Source: Carex sylvatica
Taxonomy: Eukaryota > Streptophyta > Magnoliopsida > Poales > Cyperaceae
Assembly: GCA_964058845.1 (NCBI GenBank)
Contig: CAXKVR010000043.1
Coordinates: 434,001-498,000 of the forward strand
Direction of reading: 5' to 3'
DNA: 64,000 nucleotides
Position numbers and translations under genes: made by a program
In this document: one piece after another, positions 1 through 11,796 of the stretch
Position numbering within the stretch: the first letter of the stretch is position 1
Layout: each line of letters begins with the position of its first letter
The notes under the pieces: model-generated
The model's input: only the letters and a program-made list of their open reading frames with translations
Database searches by the model: none
What the model was told of the DNA's origin: nothing

Positions 1-376
1 GACTGTCTGATCGATCGACTCTTCGATTCAGGTTTATAATTTTTTTTAATTTTAATTTATAATATAATTAATTAGTTCATTTTAAATGGTCTAGAATATT
101 GTCCAAATAATTTATAATTTATAGAAAATTACCCTATTAATTTAGAAATCCAAAATATTCTAGAATAATTTAGAAAATATCAAAATTGTCTTGAATAATT
201 TTAGAAAATACCAAAATAATCTAGAATAATTTAGAAAATATCAAAATAGTTTAAAAAATTGCTCTATTAATTTAGAAAATACCAAAATGATCTAGAATAA
301 TTTAGAAAATACCAAAATAGTACAGGATAATTTAGAAATATTCAAAATGATTTAGAATATTGTTCTTAGCCTTTCT

Positions 377-1140
377 GTGGGTTATTTATTTGAATATACT
401 TATTTACTTATTTATTTTAATAATATTGTAAACAGGTTGAAATTGGGCTCAAAGAGGAATGCGAAATGGGCGGAAGTGCACCGCCGACATGTGATCCATG
501 CGATACAATATGTACAGCATGTGTACGAAGTGGCAAATCCGTTTGATGTAAATGACCTTGTAACATATCGAATATGGTACCAGAAGGATTGCATAACATC
601 TTTCTACTTGTTTGGCCAGCACGTGGAGGGGATGGATCGTAATGTTCTGGTTTCAAAAGACGAGCACTCGAAGTCTGGATGCATTCTCAGCGGATCAAAA
701 TTTATTCGAAATGTAAACATTACTAACTCTGGAATTTATAAATCATTTATTAGATATGATTTTTTATATTCTGATTATTTGTATACGCATTATGTGGGGT
801 GGGAGAGTTGGCACATGACACATGAACATTTTTCACCGGTCTCCGTGCAATTGGCAAGGCCAAAATGAGACTAGGTCTATGCCTTTGCAGGAATAATGGT
901 TACGGAGACCGTGTGCTTGCCATGATGGAGGAGACAGGGGTTCCACGTAATTGGAAAGAGTTTTCATCCAGTGAGAGTGCGCTGCTGGGAACAGAGCCAT
1001 TTCCAGCGGCACCTATATTCGAAGGCCCAGATCCAGTAGCGGGCTGGTTATATGATGGCTCCCAATGGAGAAATTACATCCAGCCAGGAGAGTTCATAGT
1101 AAATGCTCCACCAGCACATGCAGACGCCGGGCAGGTATGA
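377..1140 (+). pseudogene. Degenerate ORF pair, possibly the C-terminal part of a MULE transposase
   Basis: Two adjoining ORFs (163 and 91 codons) occupy the left half of the element. The first contains RRHVIHAIQYV followed by NPFDVNDLVTY, which recalls the C-x-H end of the SWIM zinc finger and the following segment of plant MULE transposases, but the paired cysteines are not visible. It ends in an ARPK motif reminiscent of the GRPK seen downstream of SWIM. A splice acceptor (TTTGCAG at about 885) and a donor (CAG|GTATGA at 1133-1138) bracket an exon-like segment that I do not recognise. A further short exon-like stretch begins after AAAATGCAG near 1410. The assignment is weak. It could be captured host sequence. 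Confidence 0.35.
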
Positions 1141-1202
1141 ATTCAGATTACAAGCTGATTTCAAATTTAGTTTATAGCTAAGAAAAATAATGTACGAATT
1201 GA

Positions 1203-1292
1203 AGACGCAGGGGTACGAGATACCGCTATCGCAGACGCCGAGGTACGAGATACCGTAATCATAACCTCAAGGGTACGAGATATAGCAGGGGT
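1203..1292 (+). repeat. Short imperfect tandem repeat, GGTACGAGATA motif
   Basis: Three copies of GGTACGAGATA, two of them preceded by GACGC, occur about 37 and 38 bases apart inside the putative intron of the left ORF pair. No function is apparent. Confidence 0.6.
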
Positions 1293-1495
1293 GTGAATGG
1301 TTTTCTGGAATACTCGGCACTGAAATCGAACAGGTATGTAGTACTTTAATTGAAGTAATTTTCTTTTTTAATATACAATGAACTAAATTAAAAAATGCGT
1401 TTAAAATGCAGATGTCTCAAGATCAGGCGGGTTATAGTTATTATCAAGATATGTCTCATTGATTGCTATCCTTAGAGCCATTTTCGACTCATAAA

Positions 1496-2248
1496 CTACA
1501 TCCTTAGCCAATGGATTATCGAATGTTTTTTTGAGCTGTCGAAAAAAATGACATCTACAGGCCAAAAATCGGATATGTCATTGAAACTATAAACCAGATG
1601 TGTCATATTTTCCCGACCAGTTATCGGGTACTGTGCTTGACGAGATTGTGTTTGACGGAACTGTGTTTGTGACTGGCTGGGCGGTCCAATATTATCGTCG
1701 GAACCCAATGACTCATCTGAGAGCATCTCATCTCCACTCTCCAAACTGTCAGAATCAATTGCATCCACAGGTACATGCAAAAAATCACGTACCTGTCTAT
1801 GGATCCGACTGGTACTGGGTCGGGGTCTAACTGGTAGATCCACAGAGTTTCGACTGGTACTGGGTCGGGGTCTAACTGATAGATCCATGGAGTTGCCACC
1901 GGTACTGGGTTGGTGTCTAATTGGTACATCCACAGAGTTCCGACCGGTACTGGGTCGGGATCTAACTGGTATTGGGTCAGGATCCACAGGGTTCCGACTG
2001 GTACTGGATTGGGATCGAGGTTCAGGAATCTGATTGGGCACAGGTGTTTGATTATTCAGGTTCAATTGAAAATTAAAATCAGTATAGTTCGGTTGCAATT
2101 CTACATATAACTCCAAAACTGGTAACCTTTGTGGAAAAGACGTCATATTTTCTAAAATTATTTCGAACGATTGTTGGTTTATTACCGGTACTAATTGATA
2201 GTCACGTTGGCCATCGGTAGACATATTAAACCTGGCTTGGATTTTCAT
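1496..2248 (-). pseudogene. MuDR-type transposase N-terminal region, truncated
   Basis: A 250-codon ORF starts with a segment (residues ~1-70) of the kind found at the N-terminus of plant MuDR transposases: a DGQRDYQLVPV strand, SFEIILENM, then LELYVELQP. This is followed by a Ser/Arg/Pro-rich stretch made of 15-residue repeats (about residues 85-150, core RPRPSTSRNSVDLPV) and an acidic Ser/Asp segment (SDSLESGDEMLSDESLGSDD). The catalytic DDE domain is absent, so this is not a functional transposase. It faces the left ORF pair, so the two cannot belong to one collinear gene. The family call is by resemblance only. Confidence 0.5.
1795..2020. repeat. 45-bp in-frame minisatellite
   Basis: About four to five copies of a 45-bp unit (GATCCACAGAGTTTCGACTG... 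on the + strand) lie inside the MuDR-like ORF. Because the period is a multiple of three, each copy adds a 15-residue Arg/Ser/Pro block without breaking the frame. Copies differ by several substitutions. Confidence 0.85.
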
Positions 2249-2788
2249 ATTTGCTTGACTAGCATTTTATAAATCTCATTTCGAAGATAATCAAAGCTGT
2301 GGTTCACGGTTAGCGGTAATGAGTATTTAGCTCGGGTACTGTAAAAGACCCTGTCATCATTGTATTGGATTTCCCCTCCAATAATTTTTTTTGCACAAAT
2401 GGTTGTCATTTTTAGTTTTGATTAGTTTAGTTTTGATTGGTCTAGCAGTTTAAAAAATAACAATATAAGTAATTAAAAATTATCCGAACCTCTGAAAATT
2501 ATTCCATATTATTTTATAATTTTTTAAATTATTCTAGACCATTTTGGATATTCCTAAATTATTCTACACTATTTTGAATTTTTTTAAATTAATAGGGCAA
2601 TATTCTAAATTATTTTGGCATTTTATAAATTATTATAAACCAATTTGGAATGTTCTAAAAAATTCTAAATTATTTAGACAATATTCTAAATAATAAAAAA
2701 ATCATTTTGGAATGAACTAATTAATTATAATATAAATTATTTTAAAAAAAAAAAAACCTGAATTGAAGTGCCAATCAATCAGACAGTC

Positions 2789-3690
2789 AGAGCTCCGTAA
2801 GGGATCCGAAAAGGAAAGAGGTTCCTAAAATAATTCTAAATTATTCTAGATCATTTTGGAAAATTTTATATTATTCTACACCATTTTAGAATTTGTTTTA
2901 ATTAATAGGACAATATTCTAAACCATTTCCTCAATTGTTCTAAACTATTTTGAAAATTTATAAATCATTCTAGATTTATAAACTATTTTTAGTTTTGATT
3001 GGTACAATTTAACAAATAACAAATAAATAATTAAAAATGTAAATAATTTAAAATTAAATAAAATGACAAAACTTACTGAAAATTAATTTTTACACTGTTT
3101 CGTCTGTCAGACTGAGTGAAAGCGAGTGAGAGAATGGGTCAAAGGGAAACTGAGATCTGCGGTTTTTATAAACAAAATCAGTGCGAGTTCGAAAAAAAAA
3201 AATTCCTGTTCAAAACTGAAAAAGATATTTCCTGTTTCTAATCAAAATACCGGAAAAAACATTTCCGTAATAAAACCGGAATTTTTTTTTCCCGATTCTT
3301 GATTAGAAACTGGAAAAATTTATCCAGACTAAGGTTCAAAATCGAATTTTTTTTTTCCGAATTCTAATCAAGAAACCGGAAATTTTTTTTCCGGTTTGGG
3401 TAGTTTTCGAGGTTCCGTAGCATTTTGGTTATTTTTTAAAATTTTATTTATTTTTTGGATATAAATAAAAAAAACGGCAATTTGTGTGTATGCATTTGAA
3501 TTAATTTTTCATGCTTTATACTTTTTTATGTTTTTTTTTCTTCCTTTATTTTTCTTGTATATATTTATTTTTTTTCTAATCAAAAGGATTGTAATTACTA
3601 ACTTTTTCTATTATTTTAGTAAAAAACATGCTTCTGCAAACAAAAATCGAATTACCGATCCAATTGATCCGATTCCGAGTCGAATTTGAC
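2789..3690. repeat. AT-rich repeat tract related to the MULE subterminal DNA
   Basis: 2820-3060 repeats the internal subterminal motifs of the preceding element (TTCTAAATTATTCTAGA and TTTTGATTGGT runs). 3190-3410 holds alternating poly-A/poly-T blocks joined by CCGGAAA-type motifs and GATTCTTGATTAGAAAC-like units. No convincing gene is present. This may be the end of a second related element, but I could not define its boundary. Confidence 0.45.
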
Positions 3691-3975
3691 GAACTATGGA
3701 CAAAACCCGAGAAGGCAAACGAAATTGACATGTTGCGGAACTCTGATTCGCCACTTTGTTGCTATTTGATCCGCTTGACCGCAATGGTAGAGACATCTGG
3801 TATTATATTGTCCCCTTGAACGGTGCACCAGAAGCACCTTCACCTATAGGTGCTTGGAAGTTTCCTGTGGCTATTTCAAATCTTTGATAGTTAACCTTGC
3901 GGGTAATCCTGCCATCTCAAGGAAATCGTAATGCTCAATGTAGGCTTGCCACCATGCCTTTATGTTTGGGGCACT
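3690..3975 (-). pseudogene. Receptor-like kinase fragment, copy A
   Basis: The reverse complement encodes pieces matching the neighbouring kinase copies: NIKAWWQAY, HYDFLEMAGLPARLTIKDL, then APIGEGASGA of the glycine-rich loop. They are broken by stops and small deletions. Only the juxtamembrane region and the start of the kinase N-lobe remain, under 100 residues. It ends where the downstream region of copy B begins and looks like a leftover of one duplication junction. Confidence 0.7.
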
Positions 3976-4027
3976 GGCTAGCTGCCTGATCGTATATTAA
4001 ACTAGTATAACTCGACATTAATTAGCC

Positions 4028-4931
4028 TTACAAAAATAAGCTTTGGTATGTAACCAAAAAGATAAAATTAATCATCATTGAAGATAAGATTTTGAATAAA
4101 CAAAGAAGAACAACGGAATATTTATCAATAATATTTACCGTTCCCCTTGCTCTGGTCATGACACTACTCTCATCCTTCCCGATTAATTTTGAGATACCAA
4201 AATCTGATAGCAAGGCCCTGAATTCTCCATTGACGAGAATATTTGCGGGTTTGACGTCGAGATGCAAGATCCGCTGATGGCATTCATGGTGGAGATATGC
4301 AAGTGCCTTTGCTACATCAATTGCAATGCGATACCTTAACGCCCATGTTAAATGGCTTCTCTTTCTGTCATCCGTGAAAATCCATGCATCAAGAGACCCA
4401 TTTTCAAGGAACGGATAGATCAGGTAGTGGTCTCCTCTCGGAGAGAGGCAAAACCCCAAAAGGCGCACTAAATTGACATGTTGCCGACTTGCAATAATTG
4501 TCATCTCTGTCCTAAACTCTGTTTCACCACTTGGCTGCCATTTGATCCGCTTTACCGCAATGGTAGAGCCATCTGCTAGTGTCCCCTTGAACACTGCGCC
4601 AGAAGCACCTTCCCCAATTGGTGCTTGAAAGTTTGTTGTTGCTGTTTGAAGATCTTTGATTGTGAACCTTGAAGGTAATCCGGCCATATCGAGAAAATCG
4701 TATTGCTCAGCTTGGATTGTTCCCTGCTCATCATAGACTTGCCACCATGCCTTTATTTTTGGGGCACACATTGACCACAGCCACGGTACAAGGGAGAAAC
4801 AACCAATGATGCTTGCAATTGATACAGATAATTTATGATTGTCATACCAGTAGAGGCGGAGGAGAATACCTAACACCAGGGTTGCAGCAAAAAGTGATGC
4901 AATATATCGCTGGTACTTTCCTCCTTCGGTC
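4028..4931 (-). pseudogene. At5g20050-type receptor-like kinase, copy B, lacking its last exon
   Basis: One open frame runs from a probable acceptor (AATCTAG at ~4932) through two hydrophobic segments (around YIASLFAATLVLGILL and IIGCFSLVPWLWSMC) into a Ser/Thr kinase domain. From the first ATG (4876) the visible motifs are: glycine-rich loop GEGASGAV (residues 88-95), Lys109 in IAVK, Glu124, HLDVKPANIL (205-214, Asp207) and DFG (225-227). The residue before Asp207 is Leu, so it is a non-RD kinase. The exon ends after MTRARGT at a good donor (G|GTAAATATT, ~4128). The C-lobe exon carrying the APE and later subdomains is not found downstream. Copy A sits there instead. Sequence such as [15 protein letters not shown] recalls Arabidopsis At5g20050. 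Probably non-functional. Confidence 0.75.
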
Positions 4932-6966
4932 CTAGATTTGCTTTACATGAAAAGCAGAGAGCATTACATATTCTATAATTAAGGCAATCATCGAAAATTT
5001 TGTATTAAATTGTCCTAAATCTCGAAGATTATTGAATATGAGAACCACGTCTGTTACAAATGCTGTGAATAGAACTGTGCTCCTCTGATCATGTGAAAAT
5101 TTCATCATAAAAAAAAAACTGAGTGGCCACGCAGTCGATACCAAAGATTAAACGTGATACAAATTCCCATCGCCAATATGTAGAAATGATTAGCAAATAT
5201 GAGTGTGATTAAACCCAGGGATAATTAAAGCTACCATTAAAATCCTCAATTTCGTCGAAGATATTTGGTTGGTGTGGAGAGAACAAATGGAAAAGTAGAT
5301 CAAGATTTTAAATATACTAGCTAGTTGGTAGATTGTTTGAGATTAATGCTGCCGACAATAGGATAAATTCAACTGTGAGTAAGAAAACTACTATGGCTGA
5401 GGTTATGATCTCTACTTTTTGCATGGCCATATGATTTTTCTTTTTTCTTCCCCACAATTTTTTGATATATATATTTTTGCCGAGGTGGAATGAGCCTTAA
5501 TTACCTTGAAAACAGAGATTAGAGGAAAAACTAGGAACTAATTAAGATATATAATATACCATACCCACTTGTTGGGTAGAGTTTGAATTTTCTCTGAATG
5601 GTTAATTAGAAAAAATAATACCCGCTTTTCATAATACATATATGCACATTCTGTATGCACCTATTTCTTCTGTCATTCTCGCAAATTCTAGATCCTCTAA
5701 CACGGCGCTGAACTGAAGTCTATCTTATTTTGATAAATATAAATTTTTTGATGTGACAAATATAAAGATTTATTTCACTAGAAAAATGGGCCAAGTCAAG
5801 TTTCACCTGCATAATCTTGTTCCAGTCAAAATACAACCGCAATTGAATTAATATTTAATTAAGAGAGAAATTATATATATATAATTTCTCTAGTCTTAGT
5901 CTTGTTCCTTGGTTCTCTGTATTCAATTTGTTCTAGAAGAAATATATAGTTGGTTGTTCAAGACTTTTAGTGTAACAAGACTAGAGAAATTATAGTCAGT
6001 GTAGCCGGCCAAGTGATCCACACCACTTAATAAACTTAATTCTCTATTCAATTTCACGATTTAATTTTTTACATTTAAACTTTAAACCATTAATTTGTTC
6101 AATTGCTGAAACGGAAACGTGCCAGATCTTAAATTGTTATATATATAGCATTTCTAATAAATAATAGCAAGTTTAATTAGGATGGTCTGAAAATAAATTG
6201 TTTAATTACTTAAAACTGGGACTGAATGTGGTATGCCTGCCAGTAGCAGTGACAGAGCCGACACACACATCAAAACTGAGAGAAACAGCGTTGGCCCGGG
6301 AAGCTGCAGGATCTATGATCCAACACTGGAGCTCTAACCTCTTACGTTACTAGCAGAGTCAAATTGGGCTCAAATGGGATCCATTTACACCTTCCGAAGG
6401 CCTCACTAATTAAACTTCCTCATCTCACATTTCCATTCCATTCCATTCCAACTCTAAAGAATATCACTTTTTTCGGAGATAGCAAGGTTACTGCCTGTCC
6501 TCAGCTCAATGATTTAACAAACTGTAAATTTCATTTATAATTTGTAGTCTAACAACTTTCGATTACTGAAGTATTAATTTGTTTGATTAAAACAACAAAT
6601 GTCTTGTTCAAATTGAGGAGACATCCACTTACAACATTTGTAAGTTACAATATCTTATAATAATTTTCAAGTTCAAACAGTCCATCCAAACTGTTTAATA
6701 TGATCTCTATATTAAAATGGAGTCTGGCTAGTATAACCATGTGCTTCTATGGTACTTACTTGCATAGATAAAAAATAATGATAAATTTAAGTCCCCACAA
6801 GAAGGTTTGTGTTCTACCCAGCCGGTGCAGCAGTAATTATATTATATCTTTCCTAATCACTCAATCAATTTCATCAATAGACTCCATTAATTTTACCAGC
6901 AATAGTAGTTCTGGTTGATAGAACTGATTGTCAGAAGAACCATTTGCCTTAGCATATCATTGTTTT
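4932..6966. other. Intergenic DNA, part of the duplicated unit
   Basis: No gene is seen. Much of 5100-6600 can be aligned by eye with 8330-9830 (for example AATGATTAGCAAATAT..., GATTAAACCCAGGGATAA, GGCCCAAGTCAAGTTTCACCT), showing it was duplicated with the kinase gene. An inverted pair (AATTTCTCTAGTCTT near 5885 and its complement near 5980) is present only in this copy. 6670-6740 resembles the core of the palindromic MITE family described below. Confidence 0.6.
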
Positions 6967-8281
6967 CTATCGGCCAGATTGAATGGAAATGGACAAACTA
7001 CTGGTCGACATTAGGGTGGCCTCATCCTCCTGAGCTATCACAAAGCTACCAGAGTGCGGCACATGCACCGGCGTGCAACCTTCTAACGTCTCCACAACCT
7101 CTGTCATACCCCGTCTAAGAATCGGGTTCTCTTGAATGAACCAAAGAGCCAGTCGAGCAAAGAAGAAGTATCTCTTCATTCTTGATCAAGCTCTGGTCGA
7201 TACCTCCATTAACTCACCTTGCATCATTTTCTCTCTTACGATTTTCGGGAAATACGAGTTCCGTCTTTGTTGAGTCTCTCCATCCATCACCGATATCAAG
7301 TTCCTTTGCCCACCGATCATTTCGAAATTAAAGCACCATTCTGTAGCTATAGACATCAGACTTGGTCGGCAAAAATTAGCTTGAAAAATGCTTTGGCATG
7401 TAACCGAAGAGACAAAATTAATCATCAAAATTGAACAATGGAGTATTCATCGATAATAATTACCGTTCTCCTTGCTCTGGTCATGACACTAAAATCTGGA
7501 GATACCAAAATCTGATAGCAACGCCCTGAAGTCTCCATCGAGGAGAATATTTGCGGGATTGACATCAAGATGCAAGATCCTTTGATGGCACTCATGATGG
7601 AGATATGTAAGTGCCTTGGCAACATCAATTGCAAATTGGAATACAATACCGATACCTTAATTAACGCCCATGTCAAATGGCTTTGCTTTCCATCGTCCAT
7701 GAAAATCCATGCATCAAGAGACCCATTTTCGTGAAACGGATAGACAAGGTAGCGGTCCCCTCTCGGAGAGAGGTAAAACCCCAGAAAATGCACTAAGTTG
7801 ACATGTTGCCGACTTGCGATAATTATCATCTCTGTTCTGAACTATGTTTCATCACTCGGCTGACATTTGATCCGCTTTACTGCAATATTCTAGCCATCTG
7901 TTAGTGTTCCCTTTAACACTGCACCAGAAGCACCTTCACCTATGGTTGCTTGGAAGTTTGTTGTTGCTGTTTCAAGATCTTGGATTGTGAACCTTGCGGG
8001 TAATTCGGCCATCTCAAGGAAATCGTATTGCTCGTCTTGGATTGTTTCTTGCTCGTTGTAGACTTGCCACCATGCCTTTATTTTTGGGGCACACATTAGC
8101 AACAGCCACGGTACAAGGGAGAAACAACCAATGATATATGCTGGCAATTGATACAAATGATATAACTATCCTTCTCATACCAGTAGATATGAAGGACAAT
8201 ACCTAGCTAACATCAAGGTTCCAACAAATTAAAAGTGATGCAATGGCCGCTACCTGGCCTTCCACCTTGGATCCCAGATTT
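6967..8281 (-). pseudogene. At5g20050-type receptor-like kinase, copy C, frameshifted but with its last exon
   Basis: 8281-7890 encodes a decayed transmembrane/juxtamembrane part and N-lobe (MCAPKIKAWWQ, TIGEGASGAVLKGTL). 7829-7470 continues with SRQHVNLVHFLGF and HENGSLDAWIF. It then loses frame at an insertion near 7640 and has a deletion before the activation loop (MTRARRT). After the intron, 7375-6967 holds the C-lobe exon in at least three frames: KSDVYSYRMVL, MIGGQRNLISV, YFPKIVREKMMQGELMEV, ALWFIQENPILRRGMTEVVETLEG, ending in a Ser-rich tail. The start of that exon, with the APE motif, is missing. Order and wording match the At5g20050 family. Clearly a pseudogene, but it shows what copy B has lost. 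Confidence 0.75.
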
Positions 8282-9867
8282 GTTTTATATATACTATAAT
8301 TGATACGACCAGCGTGAAAGTTTTATTAAGTTGCTCCTCCAATCATGTGAAACTTTGATCATAAAAAAATTGCTGCATGGCTACCAAGTGGATACCATAG
8401 ATAAGATGGGCTACAAATTTCCATCGCCATGGAGTGATGCAGAAATGATTAGCAAATATCACTATGATTAAACCCAGGGATAAAGCTAGCTACGTACCAT
8501 CAAAATCCTCCATTTGGTAGTAGCAAGATATTTGGTTAGGTTCGAGATAACAAATGGCAAAGTAGATCAAAGTATCAAGTATATATACTGGTTCCTAGCT
8601 TGTTTGCGATTATTTAATTAATTTTGCAGAGTTTAGGATAAATTGAAGTGGGATCGAGTAAGAGAACTACTATAGCTGAGGACAGCTTAATTATGATCTG
8701 TACTTTTTGCATGGCCGTATGATTCTTTTTTTCCCACAGTTTTGATGTATACTTTCAGAGGTATTAATTAATTAATTGGCTTTACCTTGAAAACAGAGAT
8801 TATAGGTAAAACTAGGAACAAGGGTCTAAGGTACATGCACAATCTTATATATATATAGTTTCATACTCTTGTGTGCACCTCTTCTCTCATCCTTTCGAAC
8901 TCTAGATACGCTTAGAACTTTCCCAAATCCGAGATGTTTGTGTTTATTAGAAGACGCTCAAGTCTATATATGTTATTCTTATAAATATAAATTTTTTGAT
9001 GTAATGTTCTTAATCCTAAGAAAATGGGCCCAAGTCAAGTTTCACCTCCGAAATTTCTTTCCATAAATCGCTTACAACTTGGGCCCAATTTTGTTGCGAT
9101 TTTTCCAAAAATTGGTTGATTTTTAGTTCTTTTATATTATTTATTTTCATTTTTGTTTATAATAATAATAATTATTATTAGTTAAGTTCATTATTACCTA
9201 TATATATATGTTTGGTAAGTACACTAAATGACTTCATGATAATATTATTTAATTTACTGACATTTCCAGCAGTACTGTAGAATCAATTGCTGTATTTGAA
9301 GCCTTCCTGGACAGCTGTTAGCTGAGGAAAAGCATGAGCTGGCTAGGTAGGGGCCCATTGACCTGACGAGGAAAAAAATAGAAGAGGGGAATGATTGATG
9401 CAGGCAGGAGCAGCAGAACACCTTTTAATTAATTGGGTATACAATCTATATATATATATATTTTTTTTATATACGCACGCAGATTCAACGTAGAAGCAAA
9501 AGGAGATCACATCTTTTGAATCCTTACAAGTCACATCATTCGATCATAAGTCATAACAGAACTGTTTGTGTTAGATATTTCTTTCTTTGGGTCTTTGGAG
9601 CTGTTGCTATGAGTATGACCATCAGAGTTAAATAGGGCTCGAATGGGCTCAAATATAAAGGATCCAATAGTTATACACATCATACAAAGGCCACACGGCC
9701 CACACTTAATTAATTAAGGTCCTAAGATATATAGCAATATTAATGTTAATTACTGCTGCTCCTCAGCTGAATGCTTTAACAGATTGTAAATTTTATGAAT
9801 AATTACTGGCCAACAAACTTCCCTTTTAATTGTTTGTCTTTTTTTATTAATGAAGAATGAGGCTACC
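8282..9867. other. Second copy of the duplicated intergenic DNA
   Basis: This region aligns with 4932-6600 in patches out to about 9830 (AATGCTTTAACAGATTGTAAATTTTAT against the similar stretch at 6507). Short (AT)n tracts and AT-rich inserts interrupt it. No coding sequence is recognised. Confidence 0.55.
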
Positions 9868-10097
9868 TACGGCACTATGCATACTATGCATACCGCACAC
9901 CGGTTCATACTATGACTTCATACTTCTGTTTTTTAAGTCTAAATTGTTGATCCGAACCACTCAATATGATCTTCATGTGAAAATTTACTTCAAGACCCAA
10001 TTTTATATTTTCATAATTACTTATTAAATTCTAAAAAAGTTTCTAAAAAATATATAAAATTTAGTCACCAATATACACTAGCATAGTACCGTAGAAT
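9868..10097. mobile_element. Palindromic MITE (M0), partly deleted
   Basis: Ends GGCTACCTACGGCACTATGCATA and the complement of CTAGCATAGTACCGTAG form the inverted termini. Inside is the shared family core (GATCCGAACCACTCAATATGATCT... AAATTTAGTCACC), with the second half shortened. Confidence 0.55.
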
Positions 10098-10115
10098 CAC
10101 GCATTAATGAAATGA

Positions 10116-10534
10116 GATGGGCTACGGTGAGTTGCGAAGTAAAGCGACTATTTTACTTCACACTTATATTTTGCGATTTTAAAGTTTAAAACGTCGATCC
10201 GAACTGCTCAACATGATCTCCATATTGAAATGTGCTTGGAGACCAAATTTTACATTTTTTGGAATTTATTTACTATTTATTAAGGCACTTTGAAAATTGC
10301 TGATCCGGTGGTCCATAAATTTTTACTGTTTTTACTGTTCACCCAGATTTTCAGATTTTTAAAGTGGCTTAATAAATAGTAAAAAAAATTCTAAAAAATG
10401 TAAAATTTAGTTTTCAAGCATATTTTATTATGAAGAACATGTTGGAATGTTCGAATCGGCTATTTGAACTTTGAAAATGAAGATATTGCATGGAGTATAA
10501 ACATGTTTTACTTCGCAACTCACCGTAGCCCATC
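10116..10534. mobile_element. Palindromic MITE (M1)
   Basis: 419 bp, with 28-bp perfect inverted termini (GATGGGCTACGGTGAGTTGC...). The whole element folds back on itself. The shared core includes ATGTGCTTGGAGACCAAATTTTACA, ACTATTTATTAAG and AAAATTGCTGATCCGGTGG, followed by their inverted counterparts. A TATATGTGTGTGTG tract follows directly. Confidence 0.85.
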
Positions 10535-10651
10535 TATATGTGTGTGTGTGTTACATTCTAAATATAACTACCTAAATTATTTTATCTAATTCAATTTCAA
10601 TCACTATATAGAATTTCTGGTTATCTCTCTATATCTAATCTAGTTTATCAA

Positions 10652-11788
10652 TAGGAAATTTTACAAATTGCCCTATCTTCTAAAAAATTTAAATAAAATA
10701 CCTCTCCTCTAAAATAATTAACAAAATGTCCTTGTAGGGCCCTCACTTTTCCATCTCTCTCCTTCTCTATCCCTACCTCCTATTTACTCTTATCATGTTT
10801 GACACCTCATTATCTCTTATTAGTCTTTAATGAGTGCATAATTTTTTTTAAAGAATATGTAATTCAAAAAAATAAAAATTTAGACATGCAATAAATTTTT
10901 CAATTATATAACATATGTATTTAATACATTTTAAAAAAAAATATTTATACTAATTTGCATCACAATGAAATTATTTACACGATTATATAGTACATTATTA
11001 GAAAGATAAACTCTTAAATTGATATTTTACTTATTTGACATTGTTTCATTTAATTAAACTTTCTTATATTCAATAAAAAAATAGTGAAAAATTTACTTCA
11101 AAAATATAAATATTTTTGAGATGTAAATAAGAAGTACAAAATATGAGATACAATATAAGATATTACTTAGAGGAAAACGACAATTATCTCTGGTACTGAT
11201 GATGTCCAACTAGTAGATAGAAATGAAAATATATATTAGTGTTTAATTCTTGCATTCATGGCAGAATCATTTTTGTAAACTTGAATCACAATACATCAAA
11301 TTAATGCATATATGCTCATCAGTAATAAAATAATTTAAATTCCTCAAAATATGATTATTATAGTGAGCCTTTTAAAAACAAACAAACATATGATCCTATT
11401 CCTCAAACAAGTAAAATATAAATTTAAGAGTTTATCTTTCTAATAACGTACTTTATAATTGTGTAAATAATTTTATCGTGATATATATGAGTATAAATAT
11501 TTAAGAAAAAAATATGTATTTGATATTATCTAACTGAAAAATTTGTTACATATCTACAAAAAAATTATTGTTTGAATTATATATTTTTTAAAAATCTTTA
11601 ATACACTCATTAAAGTTCAATAAGAGATAAGTATGTGTCAAACTTGTTGAGAGTAAATATGAGGTATGGATAGAGAGGGGGAGAAAAGGGAAAATGAGAG
11701 CTCCACAAGGGCATTTTGTTAATTATTTTAGAGGAAGGGTATTTTGTTTGAAAATTTTAAAAGGTAGGGTAGTTTGTAAAATTTCCCA
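10652..11788. mobile_element. Non-autonomous foldback DNA transposon with ~400-bp TIRs
   Basis: The element begins TAGGAAATTTTACAAATTGCCC and ends with the near-complement ...GTAGTTTGTAAAATTTCCCA. TIR similarity extends inward for roughly 390 bp on each side (for example AATTAACAAAATGTCCTTG and its complement, and the segment around TAGAAAGATAAACTCTTAAA repeated inverted). TTTATCAA flanks both sides (10644-10651 and 11789-11796), an 8-bp TSD that can be read as 9 bp with a one-base gap. No coding capacity. hAT-like or Mutator-like. Confidence 0.8.
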
Positions 11789-11796
11789 TTTATCAA

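Larger units (their letters stand above)
1..2788. mobile_element. Mutator-like DNA transposon with long TIRs
   Basis: The first ~34 bases (GACTGTCTGAT...) match the reverse complement of 2755-2788 at about 28 positions. The similarity continues into the AT-rich subterminal DNA (roughly 1-370 against 2400-2788), giving TIRs of several hundred bp. Inside are broken ORFs, one of which (- strand) resembles the N-terminal region of plant MuDR-type transposases. Long TIRs plus that ORF suggest a MULE. The left TSD cannot be seen because the element meets the window edge, so the true left end could lie slightly outside. Confidence 0.7.

Noticed and set aside
4932..5144. 70-codon ORF upstream of kinase copy B, possible ectodomain exon
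   Set aside because: It lies 5' of a splice acceptor and has no ectodomain features. Looks like intron sequence.
5884..5994. Short inverted pair AATTTCTCTAGTCTT, possible small MITE
   Set aside because: Only ~18-bp arms and no TSD found. Noted within the duplicated flank.
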